Shown here one piece after another: positions 1 to 9,207 of a stretch of DNA of 64,000 nt. This DNA comes from Erythrobacter sp. F6033 (GTDB lineage Bacteria > Pseudomonadota > Alphaproteobacteria > Sphingomonadales > Sphingomonadaceae): assembly GCF_023016005.1 (NCBI RefSeq), contig NZ_JALKAZ010000001.1, positions 1,736,001 through 1,800,000 on the forward strand, read 5' to 3'. A program made the position numbers and the translations under genes. How positions within the stretch are numbered: position 1 is the first letter of the stretch; each line of letters starts with the position of its first letter. The notes beneath the pieces are model-generated. The model was not told the origin of the DNA and ran no database searches. It saw only the letters and a program-made list of their open reading frames with translations.

Positions 1-1927
1 TTTCAAAATGCTGGGCCACTTTTGTGACAGCATCGGCCACCGGATTGATGGCATGGCCGCCCACCCATTTGGCGATAGACAACTTCAACGTTTCTTTGTG
101 AGGAACCGTTTGTGGCTCTTCAATCGCCTGCTCTTCATCGGGGGCCGCTTTTGGCAGTGGGGTTTCCTCACCAAGCGAATAATCGATGGTCCAGCCTTCG
201 CGCTGCGCAAGTTTTTCAACCGCGCGTTCGGCCACGGCGGTGATCGTTAGCAACGGATTGACGCCGACCGCGCCGGGAATTGCCGCACCGTCGCACACGT
301 ATAGGCCCGGATACACATCGGTGCCACTATTGCCCGCAAAGACACGGCAGCTGTCGTCAACGACGCCGGAAGCGGCATCATCGCCCATGCCGCACCCACC
401 AATCGGGTGCACTGTGATCAGCTTTTGCCCCATCGGTTCTGACCAGAGCGGGTCGGAGAAATACTGAGCTTCGATCGCCTCAGCCGCTTCGCGCATTTTG
501 TCATCATCGCGGCGATAGGTGCGCTGCTCACCGGCATTGGCCCATTGAATGGTGATACGATCATCTTCGAGGGAGAGCTGACCGCCGGAATCATCCACGC
601 TCATCACCAGATAGGTCAAGGTGCGCGCCATTGGTCCCTTATAGGCCCATTCGGCGATACTGCCGGGATCAGCCTGAACCGCTTCGCCCATCGCCTTTGC
701 ATCCAGCAAACGCGGCTTCACCTGATCGAGACCGAAGCGGGTAAAGCCATCGGCAAGTGCTTCGCCGAAGAAGAATGCAGGGCCCAATCCGGCGGCTAGA
801 ATGCCGGGGGCCACACCCTCTTCGATAACCAGACCTTTGGCAGGATCTTCATTGTCACGCATGTCGATGACGCCGGTAATGCACGGGCCAGGATAGGCCT
901 CTTCCCCAACTTCATTGGTGCCGACACCCATCGCGTAAATCGGGTTTGCGGTGACCACATCACCTTCTTTTTCCGATTTGAAATAGCTGTCATAAGCAAA
1001 GCCAAGAGCATCGCCATTACCAGAGAAATGCGTCCCCAATCGATCGGAAAGAGCCAGACCCTTTTCGCGCGATCTGAGGAGGATCTCGGTTGAGCCAATC
1101 GCGCCAGCCCCCAAGATCACGTGATCGGCGGAAATGGTCGTCGATTGACCTGAGGCATCGTCTCCATTGTGCTCGACATGGACACGCCAGACATCACCGT
1201 CTCGCGCAATCCAGCGCACTTTCGCCTGCGTGAAGATCTCTGCGCCGTGGTTTGAAGCATCGGGCAGATAGTTCATCAGAGTGGTGTTCTTCGCGCCGAC
1301 ATTGCAGCCGGATGTGCAATCGCCGCAATTGGTGCATGCTGGTTGCGGCACGCCAAACTTATTTGTCTTATCCTCAAAATTCACATTGATCGGAGTTTTG
1401 TAGAAGCGCTTATCCATGGTCTTTGCCGAGTGCTCGAGCGCTTCGAGTTTACCCAGCGTGGGGTGTGTTTCAGGATAGACGTTTGGCGAAAGCATCTCTC
1501 TCGCGCGCTCATAATATTGGTCAATCGCGTGAGGATCTTCGCGGAATGCCGCGGGCCAATGTTCGTAGCCGAGCAATCGCTTATCCAGTTCCAGCGATAC
1601 GTTCGCGTTAATCAGCGAAGTCCCGCCAAGGCCGCATCCGACAAGCGCATATTGATCATCGTTCACATGCACTTCGAACATGGCGTCCGGCGAACCGATC
1701 CGCCCGCCTTTGACGCTAAATTGCATGGCACCTTGAGCATCGGATATCTTGTTCGGATATTCACCCGGCAGCATTTCCTTGCCGCGTTCCAGGATACAGA
1801 CATCCTGCCCGGCCCGGGCCAAGCGGGATGCGGCTACGCCTGCACCATAGCCGGAACCGACAACCAAAACGGTGTAGTGCGATTTCGCCTGATCGAGGCT
1901 GCGAGCGATACGTTTTTGAAAAGTCAT
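1..1927 (-). CDS. GMC-family FAD oxidoreductase, cholesterol-oxidase-like (3' end outside window)
   Basis: The protein is a probable FAD-dependent alcohol or sterol dehydrogenase of the glucose-methanol-choline family. An N-terminal dinucleotide motif GSGYGAG lies near residues 24-30. It is followed by the GCGLGGTSLINANV segment typical of GMC enzymes and a four-cysteine cluster (C198, C201, C204, C208, CTNCGDCTSGC) before GAKNT, as in ChoD-type members. The usual GMC C-terminal signature (DGAAIPGAVGVNPLLT) appears around plus-strand position 290-250. The frame then stays open to the window edge, so at least about 70 residues follow the canonical end. The ATG at 1927 overlaps the stop of the upstream phosphoesterase by 4 nt (ATGA), so the two are translationally coupled. 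The substrate is unknown. Confidence 0.88.
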   Translation of the reverse strand, partial: MTFQKRIARSLDQAKSHYTVLVVGSGYGAGVAASRLARAGQDVCILERGKEMLPGEYPNKISDAQGAMQFSVKGGRIGSPDAMFEVHVNDDQYALVGCGLGGTSLINANVSLELDKRLLGYEHWPAAFREDPHAIDQYYERAREMLSPNVYPETHPTLGKLEALEHSAKTMDKRFYKTPINVNFEDKTNKFGVPQPACTNCGDCTSGCNVGAKNTTLMNYLPDASNHGAEIFTQAKVRWIARDGDVWRVHVEHNGDDASGQSTTISADHVILGAGAIGSTEILLRSREKGLALSDRLGTHFSGNGDALGFAYDSYFKSEKEGDVVTANPIYAMGVGTNEVGEEAYPGPCITGVIDMRDNEDPAKGLVIEEGVAPGILAAGLGPAFFFGEALADGFTRFGLDQVKPRLLDAKAMGEAVQADPGSIAEWAYKGPMARTLTYLVMSVDDSGGQLSLEDDRITIQWANAGEQRTYRRDDDKMREAAEAIEAQYFSDPLWSEPMGQKLITVHPIGGCGMGDDAASGVVDDSCRVFAGNSGTDVYPGLYVCDGAAIPGAVGVNPLLTITAVAERAVEKLAQREGWTIDYSLGEETPLPKAAPDEEQAIEEPQTVPHKETLKLSIAKWVGGHAINPVADAVTKVAQHFE

Positions 1928-3360
1928 TCTGCGGCCTCCCGAAGCTCTGCATCTGATCGTGCGAGTATTTTGCGAACGCGGACATCGGCTTCCTCGACAA
2001 TGCGAGCGTGAACGACGTTAGAGAAATTGGCCCAATGGTCAGCAGCGCGTTCAACAGCTGCGGAAGCTTCGTCGACCAATCGGCTTGCTCGGCCGCTGCC
2101 TTCGACGCGCACCGGCGTGATTTTGCCATCGGTCGGATCATTGAACAGACGCAGTGAGGCGACTTCGAGCTCGTCAGAGACAAGCATCGCAGCACAGCCT
2201 TGCACTGGCATCAAAGTCGGCTCGTCGAGCACCCAGCCGCCTGTATTGAAGACGCCGACGGGTACGTCATAGCCATCGACAAGGAGTTCATCCTGAAACG
2301 GTTTGTGGGTGTGTCCAAAAATAAATGAAAGCTCGCGCGGCATATCCGAGATTTCTTCGCGCACTTGATGCGCCAGCGGCGTCCCGAGATACCAACCGAG
2401 ATCTTCGATCTCGTCTTCACCCAAGACATGGCCGTAACCATCGCGTTGCCGTTCTGCCGCGCGACCCGCCGTCAGGTCGACTGCGGCGCGGATCAGATTG
2501 TCCAGCGTGACACCGTATTTAAGCGGCATTTTCGGATTGATGCCGAGCTTTGCATGCAGGCCGCCAGTGATCCGGCGGGCAATGCTCTCAGCAAAATCGT
2601 GGCTTGCACCCGCGCTAAGCATGACTTCGTAAAGCGAGCCTGCTTCATCGCCGATTTCGCCTGCGCTACCCAGATCGGACCACAGGAAATCAATCCATGG
2701 ACCGTTCTCCTGCTCCAGCTGACGCATAGTGTCAGGACGTGCTTCGCCATCGCCCAGGAACGCGCGCATATTCGAAAGAGCGCGGTACATCCCATCAAGG
2801 TAGTGCCCGTGATGCATAACCACCGCACGCTTGGTCTCGCCGTTTGACAGCCCCCAATTTGGGTAGGCAATTTTGACAGACGCGCCCTGCAAATGCGGGC
2901 GATGGGCAAAAAGAGATTCCATCAGGCGGCAGCGATGCGTGGGTGTGCCGAAAATCTTTGTAACCGAGTCCAGATCACCCGGGACCTGGCCCGCCTCTAG
3001 CGCCGAAAGAAAACCGTTGTCCTGCGCCATGCGCCACAAGTGATGATCGTGATTGCCGGCGACATAGATGATTTCCCGATCGAACAATTCGATGCCATCA
3101 ACCGGGAAGAAAGCATCCAAGAGTTGTAGGAAGCTTTTCGAGACATCACCAAACGGTGAAAGACCAAGGTCCAAAGCGTCGCCAAGCAGAACAAGCTGCG
3201 GCTTCTCCTGATCGCGCAGCGTTTCCCTCATACCATTGGCAAAAGCGGCGAGCACTTCTGAAGGGCCATCGGCGATTTCACCGCTGCCATGGACATGAGT
3301 CAGCAAGCTGTCACGCGCGCCGAGGTGAAGATCAGATAATACTACATGGCGGATGCTCAT
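1924..3360 (-). CDS. Calcineurin-like metallophosphoesterase
   Basis: A 478-residue protein with the full metallophosphoesterase motif set: DLHLG near residue 10, GDALDL near 60, GNHDHH near 100, a further HHGHY and the terminal GHTHK near 355. These residues bind the dinuclear metal centre. The C-terminal 100 residues beyond GHTH are acidic and helical and have no clear match. It is larger than the UDP-diacylglucosamine pyrophosphatase LpxH, and I do not assign a substrate. No signal peptide is evident. It is the middle gene of a three-gene operon and overlaps both neighbours by 4 nt. Confidence 0.85.
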   Translation of the reverse strand: MSIRHVVLSDLHLGARDSLLTHVHGSGEIADGPSEVLAAFANGMRETLRDQEKPQLVLLGDALDLGLSPFGDVSKSFLQLLDAFFPVDGIELFDREIIYVAGNHDHHLWRMAQDNGFLSALEAGQVPGDLDSVTKIFGTPTHRCRLMESLFAHRPHLQGASVKIAYPNWGLSNGETKRAVVMHHGHYLDGMYRALSNMRAFLGDGEARPDTMRQLEQENGPWIDFLWSDLGSAGEIGDEAGSLYEVMLSAGASHDFAESIARRITGGLHAKLGINPKMPLKYGVTLDNLIRAAVDLTAGRAAERQRDGYGHVLGEDEIEDLGWYLGTPLAHQVREEISDMPRELSFIFGHTHKPFQDELLVDGYDVPVGVFNTGGWVLDEPTLMPVQGCAAMLVSDELEVASLRLFNDPTDGKITPVRVEGSGRASRLVDEASAAVERAADHWANFSNVVHARIVEEADVRVRKILARSDAELREAAE

Positions 3361-4607
3361 GAGCGGTTCTCCAGACAGGTGTAAAACGCATCGCGCACCA
3401 GTTTTTCGCGGGCATCATCCCACTTTGCGGTGCCAAGTTGATTGGTGATCCAGGCGTAAGCTACGCCGTCTTCGGGATCGCAAAAGGCGAGCGAACCGCC
3501 CACTGCGAAGCTTCCGAAGGCGCTGCGAGTCCGTGCAAATTCCCACGCGCTGAACGGCTTTTCGAAACAGTGCGAATAATACATGTCAGCGGTAAGGACT
3601 TTGTCTTTCAGCCCCTTGTGCGGATGCCGATGCCCTTTTGTGAGGATGGCCATGACCTCAGGCGTGACGCCCAGTTTCTCGCCACCTTCTGCAAAGGCAT
3701 TGTACAGTGTCGCCAATCCGCGCGCCGACGCCATGCCGCCAGCAGCGCCCTGCCCGATGCGCCAATAGTCCTCATTGTCGAGTGCCTGCGGTCCTTCAAG
3801 GACAAGCGGATTGTTCAACGTGCGGAATGCGAGCGTACCTGGCAGACACATCTTGAATGTGAGAGCCCACGGCATCGTGGTGTGGCGAATGAAGAGGTCC
3901 TGCATTCCGAACCCTTCGATCTTTGCAATACGATCGCGATCAAAGCTTTCGGGGAGACCAATGAAAACGTCTTGCCCAAGCGGGCCGGCCACTTCCTCAG
4001 CAAAGAACTGCGGCAGTCGCCGCCCTTGTGGATCACGGCGGTGGATCAATTCACTCGCGATCCAGCCGAGCGTGTAAGCGTGGTTCCCGGCGTAGTCGCC
4101 GGGTTTCCAATTGGGTTTCTGACCAGCGATGGCAGCGCAGATCGCTTCCTCATCGCCGATATTCTTAAGGGTGAGCTTTAAATCGATCGCCGCAAGCCCG
4201 GCTTGTTCGGACAAGGCCTCGCCTACCGTTACTGCTTCTTTCCCATGCGCGCCAAACTCGGGCCAGATATCGGAGACGCGCTCATCATAGGAAAAAAGGC
4301 CCTGCGAAACCGCGACAGCACTGGCCATTCCCGTAAGCCCCTTGGTGAGCGAGTAGACCAGCGCGATATCATCGGCGCCCCACGCTTCCGTTCGCGCAGA
4401 ATCTCTCCATCCACCGTGCAAATCCACCACGGTCTTTCCGCGATGCATAATCGTGCAAGCCGCACCCAGTGCCTCGCCAGACATGATCGATGCCTGAAAA
4501 GCATGCGCAACCGGCTCGAAGCCTTCAGCGACATAGCCGTGACCCGATACGTTTGAACTGGCCTCTTGCTGCCCGCTATCCTGTGGCGCGCGATTTGACG
4601 ATTGCAT
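3357..4607 (-). CDS. Serine hydrolase, class C beta-lactamase / EstB-like family
   Basis: A 416-residue beta-lactamase-fold hydrolase. The catalytic S-x-x-K is visible as SLTK near residue 85 and a YAGNH segment probably supplies the Y-x-N tyrosine near 175. Such proteins are usually esterases or D-aminopeptidases rather than antibiotic resistance enzymes. The frame is open to 4634, but the ATG at 4607 is preferred because AGGGGTG lies just upstream. A 6-bp inverted repeat (4640-4655) sits upstream of the gene. No signal peptide is seen, so it is probably cytoplasmic. It is the first gene of the hydrolase-phosphoesterase-GMC operon, and its stop overlaps the next start (ATGA). Confidence 0.85.
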   Translation of the reverse strand: MQSSNRAPQDSGQQEASSNVSGHGYVAEGFEPVAHAFQASIMSGEALGAACTIMHRGKTVVDLHGGWRDSARTEAWGADDIALVYSLTKGLTGMASAVAVSQGLFSYDERVSDIWPEFGAHGKEAVTVGEALSEQAGLAAIDLKLTLKNIGDEEAICAAIAGQKPNWKPGDYAGNHAYTLGWIASELIHRRDPQGRRLPQFFAEEVAGPLGQDVFIGLPESFDRDRIAKIEGFGMQDLFIRHTTMPWALTFKMCLPGTLAFRTLNNPLVLEGPQALDNEDYWRIGQGAAGGMASARGLATLYNAFAEGGEKLGVTPEVMAILTKGHRHPHKGLKDKVLTADMYYSHCFEKPFSAWEFARTRSAFGSFAVGGSLAFCDPEDGVAYAWITNQLGTAKWDDAREKLVRDAFYTCLENRS

Positions 4608-4987
4608 TGCAACACCCCTGCTCGCGCAAGGCAAACGGCCTCGCGCTTTCGCGAGCAGAGCTAAGGAAGAATGGTTAATAGCGAGTTAGTGATAATCCAA
4701 CGCGCTGCTTTTCCATGCAGCAAAGCAACGGCCTTTACTTGTGAAGTTAGTTGCCAGTTTGGCGATCGTTTGAATATTATTAATAGAATTACACAAGTCG
4801 CAAATGGAGCGATCTATCGATTTGAATTTATGATTGGTGATTGAGCAAGATTCTGCGCACCTAAATCGCCATGAGTGCTGTTGATGGATGGCCACACACT
4901 TCGGCTTCCAATGCCATCTGATGCCGCCCGAGGTAGCAAGCGCGGAATTGGTCCACGACTCATTGGGGCAATTGGCTTGCTGGATTT
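4608..4987. other. Intergenic region without a supported gene
   Basis: The region is AT-rich between about 4730 and 4870. It holds an inverted repeat CTCGCG-CTTT-CGCGAG at 4640-4655 just upstream of the hydrolase start and a weaker stem GCTGC...GCAGC around 4707-4724. These could be promoter, operator or leader elements of the operon to the left. Short open frames here have no coding character. Confidence 0.5.
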
Positions 4988-5064
4988 TGGTAGCGGAGGA
5001 GGGACTCGAACCCCCGACACATGGATTATGATTCCACTGCTCTAACCACCTGAGCTACTCCGCC
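4988..5064 (-). tRNA. tRNA-Met (CAT anticodon)
   Basis: A complete cloverleaf on the minus strand. The acceptor is GGCGGAG paired with CTCCGCT (one G-T pair), the D arm is GCTC...GAGC, and the anticodon stem GTGGA/TCCAT has loop ATCATAA giving CAT. The T arm is GGGGG-TTCGAGT-CCCTC, followed by A73 and an encoded CCA at 4988-4990. Elongator tRNA-Met is the best reading. A CAT anticodon could also be the lysidine-modified tRNA-Ile2, which cannot be excluded by eye. Confidence 0.93.
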
Positions 5065-5152
5065 CCATTGGGGATTCGCGAGGACAATTGCCTCAAGCGA
5101 GCGGCGCATTTAGGGCGCGGCTGCGCGCGGGTCAACCGTTGATGCGCGTGTT

Positions 5153-5671
5153 TTAAAGCCGCTCTCGTCCGCGGAACACGCAGGTCTTCACCAGATCCCA
5201 TGGCCCGCCTTGATACAGATGCAGTTCCAAAGCCGGAAACTCAAAGCGGACATGTTCGATCGCAGGCGCCAATTCAGCCTGGAGCGCCCTCGCCTCGCGC
5301 TTGGTCACCTTGTTTTGGATCGTAATGTGCGGGCGCGGCTCATACAAATCTTGCGCGGTCAGGCTGCCATGGAAATGCTCCGCAATGAATTCCCGCAATG
5401 ACAGCAATTGCGGGCTGTGCAACGCGATGGCTGTGCCGGTGTGCAGGTCCATTACACCGCTCATCTCTGCCTCTGGCGCCGAAAATTCTCCTGCAACACG
5501 CGGCAGGAAGTCCTTCAATTCATCGAGCAACGACGGTGCAAAGGAATGGAACATTGTGACATGCGCATGCAGATGATTGCGCTCTGCCGGATAGTGCGCG
5601 CGGCGCAGGCGATCAGCCCAGCCTTGAATGTTAGACGGCAGTTTTGCAGTGACGATAAACGGGTTGGCCAT
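5153..5671 (-). CDS. 2'-5' RNA ligase / cyclic phosphodiesterase family protein
   Basis: A 172-residue protein of the 2H phosphoesterase superfamily. The two H-x-T/S-x motifs are visible as HVTM near residue 37 and HITI near residue 115, at the spacing expected for the bilobed LigT/ThpR fold. It probably acts on RNA 2',3'-cyclic phosphates or similar nucleotides in the cytoplasm. It lies 11 bp downstream of mltG on the same strand and may be the last gene of the acpP-fabF-mltG transcript. Confidence 0.85.
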   Translation of the reverse strand: MANPFIVTAKLPSNIQGWADRLRRAHYPAERNHLHAHVTMFHSFAPSLLDELKDFLPRVAGEFSAPEAEMSGVMDLHTGTAIALHSPQLLSLREFIAEHFHGSLTAQDLYEPRPHITIQNKVTKREARALQAELAPAIEHVRFEFPALELHLYQGGPWDLVKTCVFRGRERL

Positions 5672-5682
5672 TCGGGTTTGGC

Positions 5683-6651
5683 CTACATTTCGCCCCGCTC
5701 ACGGCGGAGGCGATACCATTTGTCGACAGCGGCATTATGCCCCTCAAGCGTCTCGTTAAACTCATGCCCACCCGTGCCATCGGCCACCATAAACAGGTAG
5801 CTATGCCGTTCCGGGTTCAACACCGCGGCGATGCTCTCGCGCCCCGGATTGGTGATCGGCCCGTCGGGCAAGCCAACACGTGTATAAGTGTTGTAGCCGT
5901 TCACAGCCGCAATCTCGGATTGGCGGATGCGGCGGCCTAACGGCTTACCTTTGGTGATCGGATAGATGATCGTAGGGTCTGCTTGCAGCAACATGCCCGT
6001 TTTCACGCGGTTGGAATACAGCCCTGCAACAGTGCCCCGCTCTGACGCTGTGCCGGTTTCTTTCTCCACAATAGAGGCGAGGATCAACGCCTCTCGCATC
6101 GTTTCGACAGCGATATCCGGACCGCGCTTCGCCCATGCTTCGGCGAGATATGTGTCCATCGCGCTTTGCATCTGTTCGATGATTTCACCGCGATCTTGTC
6201 CGCGTTCATACGAATAGGTATCCGGCAACACAGACCCTTCGAGAGGAACCTCGATTTCGCCAGTAAGCAATTCTTCTGCCATCAGTTTTTCATAAACGAG
6301 GATCGACGGCATGCCCTCTGGAATGGTCACAAACCGGCGGATCACATCTCCGTTTTGAAAGGCTTCCAGAATGTCACCCTGGCTCATTTCCGGCTTGAGC
6401 GAAAACTCGCCTGCCTGAATGGGGTCAGACGATCCCAGCACCCGAGCATACATCAGGAAACCGTCGGCTGATACGATCAGGCTTTCGTCTTCCAGCTTGT
6501 TCGCCACCGCGCTCAGCGATGATCCTGCTGGAATAACAAATGGCGTTTCCTGCTTGATCGTGGTGCTGCCCATCAGGGAGCCGCCAAGATACAGACCCGC
6601 TGCCAGAGCAATTGCGAGCAGCAGCCCGACGATGCAGCCGAGCTTTTTCAT
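5683..6651 (-). CDS. mltG: Endolytic murein transglycosylase MltG
   Basis: A 322-residue YceG/MltG protein. A single N-terminal membrane anchor (residues 5-27) is followed by a periplasmic LysM-like subdomain and the catalytic domain. The catalytic glutamate is in ASIVEKETG near residue 193, with the conserved LQADPTIIY and GPITNPG segments behind it. It cleaves nascent glycan strands and is thought to set glycan length. It starts 4 bp after the fabF stop, an arrangement common in proteobacteria. Confidence 0.95.
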   Translation of the reverse strand: MKKLGCIVGLLLAIALAAGLYLGGSLMGSTTIKQETPFVIPAGSSLSAVANKLEDESLIVSADGFLMYARVLGSSDPIQAGEFSLKPEMSQGDILEAFQNGDVIRRFVTIPEGMPSILVYEKLMAEELLTGEIEVPLEGSVLPDTYSYERGQDRGEIIEQMQSAMDTYLAEAWAKRGPDIAVETMREALILASIVEKETGTASERGTVAGLYSNRVKTGMLLQADPTIIYPITKGKPLGRRIRQSEIAAVNGYNTYTRVGLPDGPITNPGRESIAAVLNPERHSYLFMVADGTGGHEFNETLEGHNAAVDKWYRLRRERGEM

Positions 6652-6655
6652 GCGC

Positions 6656-7918
6656 TTACCCGTCCACCTTTTGCATAATCAGCGATGCGTTGGTGCCGCC
6701 AAAGCCGAAGCTGTTGTTGAGCACTGCGCGCACTTCGCGCTTTTTCGCGGTAAGCGGCACAAGGTCGATCCCTTCGGTGCCGTCGTCCGGATTGTGCAAG
6801 TTCAGCGTCGGCGGAACAATGCCATCGCGCATGGCCAGGATACAGAACACCGCCTCAACCGCGCCAGCGCCGCCCAGAAGGTGCCCGATGGCCGATTTGG
6901 TCGAGCTCATAGACGCACCGCCCAAATCTTTGCCCAGCACACGCATCACAGCGGCGAGTTCGATTGTGTCGGCCATTGTGCTGGTGCCGTGGGCGTTGAC
7001 GTAATCAATGTCGCCCGAGCTGAGGCCAGCCTTCTTCAAAGCCATTCGCATAGCAAGTTCCGCGCCCTTGCCTTCAGGATGCGGCGCCGTGACGTGGTAC
7101 GCATCGCCCGAAAGGCCGTATCCGGTCACTTCGGCATAGATCGTCGCGCCGCGTGCTTTGGCACGTTCGTATTCTTCTAGCACAACGACACCGGCGCCCT
7201 CACCCATGACAAAGCCAGCGCGGTCTTTGTCATAGGGACGGCTCGCCTCGGTAGGCCGGTCGTTCATATCGGTGTTAAGCGCACGCGCCTGAGCGAAACC
7301 AGCAATGCCAAGCGGATTGATGGTGCTTTCCGCGCCGCCAGCCAGCATCACATCGGCATCATCCATCATGATCATCCGCGCGGCGTCGCCAATCGAATGC
7401 GCTCCGGTGGAACATGCAGTAACAACCGCGTGGTTAGGCCCCATAAAGCCGTATTTGATCTGCACCTGTCCGGTGACAAGGTTGATCAGGCGTCCGTGCA
7501 CAAAGTGCGGAGACACTCGCGCAGGGCCGCGATTGGCCAGTACTAGGCTTTCGCTTTCAATCCCCGGAAGCCCGCCGATCCCTGCGCCGATGGAACAACC
7601 GGTGCGCTCTTTTTCCGCATCGGTCATATCGGTCAGGCCTGCGTCTTCGAGAGCCTGACCCGCCGCGTCGATACCGTAGACGATAAAGGGATCGACTTGC
7701 CGCTGAACCTTGTGATCGACGCGCCTATCCGCGTCGAAGCCCCAAGGGTGGTCTTTGTCTTTCACCTCGCACGCAATGGTGCATTTCTGGTCTGACGTGT
7801 CGAAGCGCGTGATCTGGCCCGCGCCGCTTTCGCCAGCAATCAGGTTTTTCCAAGAGGTTTCGACATCGCCGCCCAGCGGGGTGACAAGTCCAAGTCCGGT
7901 TACAACAACGCGGCGCAT
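6656..7918 (-). CDS. fabF: 3-oxoacyl-ACP synthase II (FabF)
   Basis: A 420-residue condensing enzyme for fatty acid elongation. The Cys-His-His triad is visible: C169 in VVTACSTGAHS, H310 in NAHGTST and H346 in IGHLLGGAG. The frame is open upstream to 7990, but the ATG at 7918 begins with MRRVVVTGLG, the normal FabF start. It lies downstream of acpP, separated by a strong hairpin (7971-8005), and upstream of mltG. Confidence 0.97.
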   Translation of the reverse strand: MRRVVVTGLGLVTPLGGDVETSWKNLIAGESGAGQITRFDTSDQKCTIACEVKDKDHPWGFDADRRVDHKVQRQVDPFIVYGIDAAGQALEDAGLTDMTDAEKERTGCSIGAGIGGLPGIESESLVLANRGPARVSPHFVHGRLINLVTGQVQIKYGFMGPNHAVVTACSTGAHSIGDAARMIMMDDADVMLAGGAESTINPLGIAGFAQARALNTDMNDRPTEASRPYDKDRAGFVMGEGAGVVVLEEYERAKARGATIYAEVTGYGLSGDAYHVTAPHPEGKGAELAMRMALKKAGLSSGDIDYVNAHGTSTMADTIELAAVMRVLGKDLGGASMSSTKSAIGHLLGGAGAVEAVFCILAMRDGIVPPTLNLHNPDDGTEGIDLVPLTAKKREVRAVLNNSFGFGGTNASLIMQKVDG

Positions 7919-7970
7919 ACCATTCTCCAAAAGCCCCGAACGGGCGTTATTTGTGTGACGCAGAAACACT

Positions 7971-8005
7971 ACAGGCCCGCGACCCTGCAAAGGGCTCGGG
8001 CCTGT
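7971..8005 (-). terminator. Hairpin between acpP and fabF (possible attenuator)
   Basis: A perfect 9-bp stem ACAGGCCCG/CGGGCCTGT encloses a second small stem CCCT-GCAA-AGGG. It lies 37 bp after the acpP stop and 52 bp before the fabF start on the transcribed minus strand. There is no long T-run, so partial termination or an mRNA processing and stability element is as likely as full termination. Confidence 0.55.
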
Positions 8006-8042
8006 TGGTCAGCCGCCCGCCATGCGGGCATGCCGGGGGCAA

Positions 8043-8279
8043 TTAGCCCTTATGTTCTTCGATGAACTTGGTCGCATCGCCAACGGTGCTGATTTTTTCA
8101 GCCGCATCGTCAGGAATTTCGACGCCGAATTCTTCTTCGAAAGCCATCACGAGCTCAACGATGTCGAGGCTGTCTGCGCCCAGATCATCAATGAAGCTGG
8201 CTTCTTGAGTTACTTTGTCGCCTTCAACACCAAGGTGCTCGACAACAATTTTCTGCACGCGGTCGGCAGTATCGCTCAT
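8043..8279 (-). CDS. acpP: Acyl carrier protein
   Basis: A 78-residue acidic four-helix protein that carries acyl chains on phosphopantetheine. The attachment serine is in the DSL motif ([11 protein letters not shown], near residue 36). An AAGAGGG ribosome-binding site precedes the ATG. It is followed by a hairpin and fabF, the classic fatty-acid gene order. Confidence 0.98.
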   Translation of the reverse strand: MSDTADRVQKIVVEHLGVEGDKVTQEASFIDDLGADSLDIVELVMAFEEEFGVEIPDDAAEKISTVGDATKFIEEHKG

Positions 8280-8379
8280 GTGTATCCCTCTTAAATTGGG
8301 TTTTGAATAACAAGGATGGCCCTAATGGCCCGTTCGATTGAGCGCAAGTGCCGATCACTTTTGCCCCCGTCTGCGCCCT

Positions 8380-9177
8380 TCAATCGAACAGCGAACGGGC
8401 CGGTAACAGCTCGATATCGCTGCGCATTATCAAGGCGCGCTCGATCATGTATTTATGCCATGAGCCGAAGATCACAAGGGCTTTGAGCCCCTTTCCCGCT
8501 ACGGAATCGAGTGTTTCCCCAATCAAATCATTGTGCGCACGGTTGATCTGTGTCCATCCGCCGGAGCCAAGATCCGCGTCAAAATATGTCTGATACGGGG
8601 TTTGCGCGCGCTCGACGATGGCATCGTATTCCGGTGTATGGATAAAGTGCGGATCATCGCCGCGACCATCCAACTCACGAGAATATGCGGCTCGCGCGGC
8701 CAAATGCTCGGCCCATTGCGATGCGCGCACCGGGTCATTCTCAATTCTTTCCAGCGCAGCCGTGCGATTGGCGGCCAATTCACGGCTCCAGCCGGCATTG
8801 CCAGTGATTCTGAAACCCATGAGTTTCGACAGCGGAAATGCGACCTCGGTAAGTTCAGGGAACACGCGGGCACGCGGCGCTGTGATCTTGCCCGTCTCGG
8901 CAAAGCTGCAGCGGGCTTCTTCGATTTGATCCGGCGGCAATTCGCTGAGCACTATGTCGGGTTCTGCGCGCATGATCGCGCGGCGCAGGACATCCAAAGA
9001 ATAGCGCTTGCTGTCTCGGTGACGTCCGTGGATCGCGCCGATTACCGTGACTTTGGTCAGTGCCGGGTCTGCATTTCCGTCAGCGGCAGAACACCCTGTG
9101 AGCGGAAACGCAGCTGCGCCCGCGCCAAAAGCAAGGCCGCCCAAAACCGCATCTCGCCGCGTGGTGTTCATACTCAC
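8380..9177 (-). CDS. Exported TraB/TIKI-like protein, putative lipoprotein
   Basis: A 265-residue protein with a twin-arginine-like N terminus (TTRRDAVLGG) running into a hydrophobic stretch and a lipobox-like LTGC near residue 29. Export by Tat with lipidation is therefore plausible. The mature part has GAIHG near residue 47, EPDIVLSELPP near 72 and a C-terminal GSWH near residue 242. Their placement resembles the TraB/TIKI/ChaN fold (an N-terminal GxxH, an acidic E, a distal GxxH). The family call is an inference from these spaced motifs and the function is not known. It lies 100 bp upstream of acpP on the same strand. Confidence 0.6.
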   Translation of the reverse strand: MSMNTTRRDAVLGGLAFGAGAAAFPLTGCSAADGNADPALTKVTVIGAIHGRHRDSKRYSLDVLRRAIMRAEPDIVLSELPPDQIEEARCSFAETGKITAPRARVFPELTEVAFPLSKLMGFRITGNAGWSRELAANRTAALERIENDPVRASQWAEHLAARAAYSRELDGRGDDPHFIHTPEYDAIVERAQTPYQTYFDADLGSGGWTQINRAHNDLIGETLDSVAGKGLKALVIFGSWHKYMIERALIMRSDIELLPARSLFD

Positions 9178-9207
9178 CGGTTCGAGTTGATCGGATAAGT
9201 CGTTACA

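Noticed and set aside
4686-4895. A 69-codon open frame in the spacer before tRNA-Met
   Set aside because: The product is cysteine- and serine-rich without a pattern, the region is AT-rich, and there is no ribosome-binding site.
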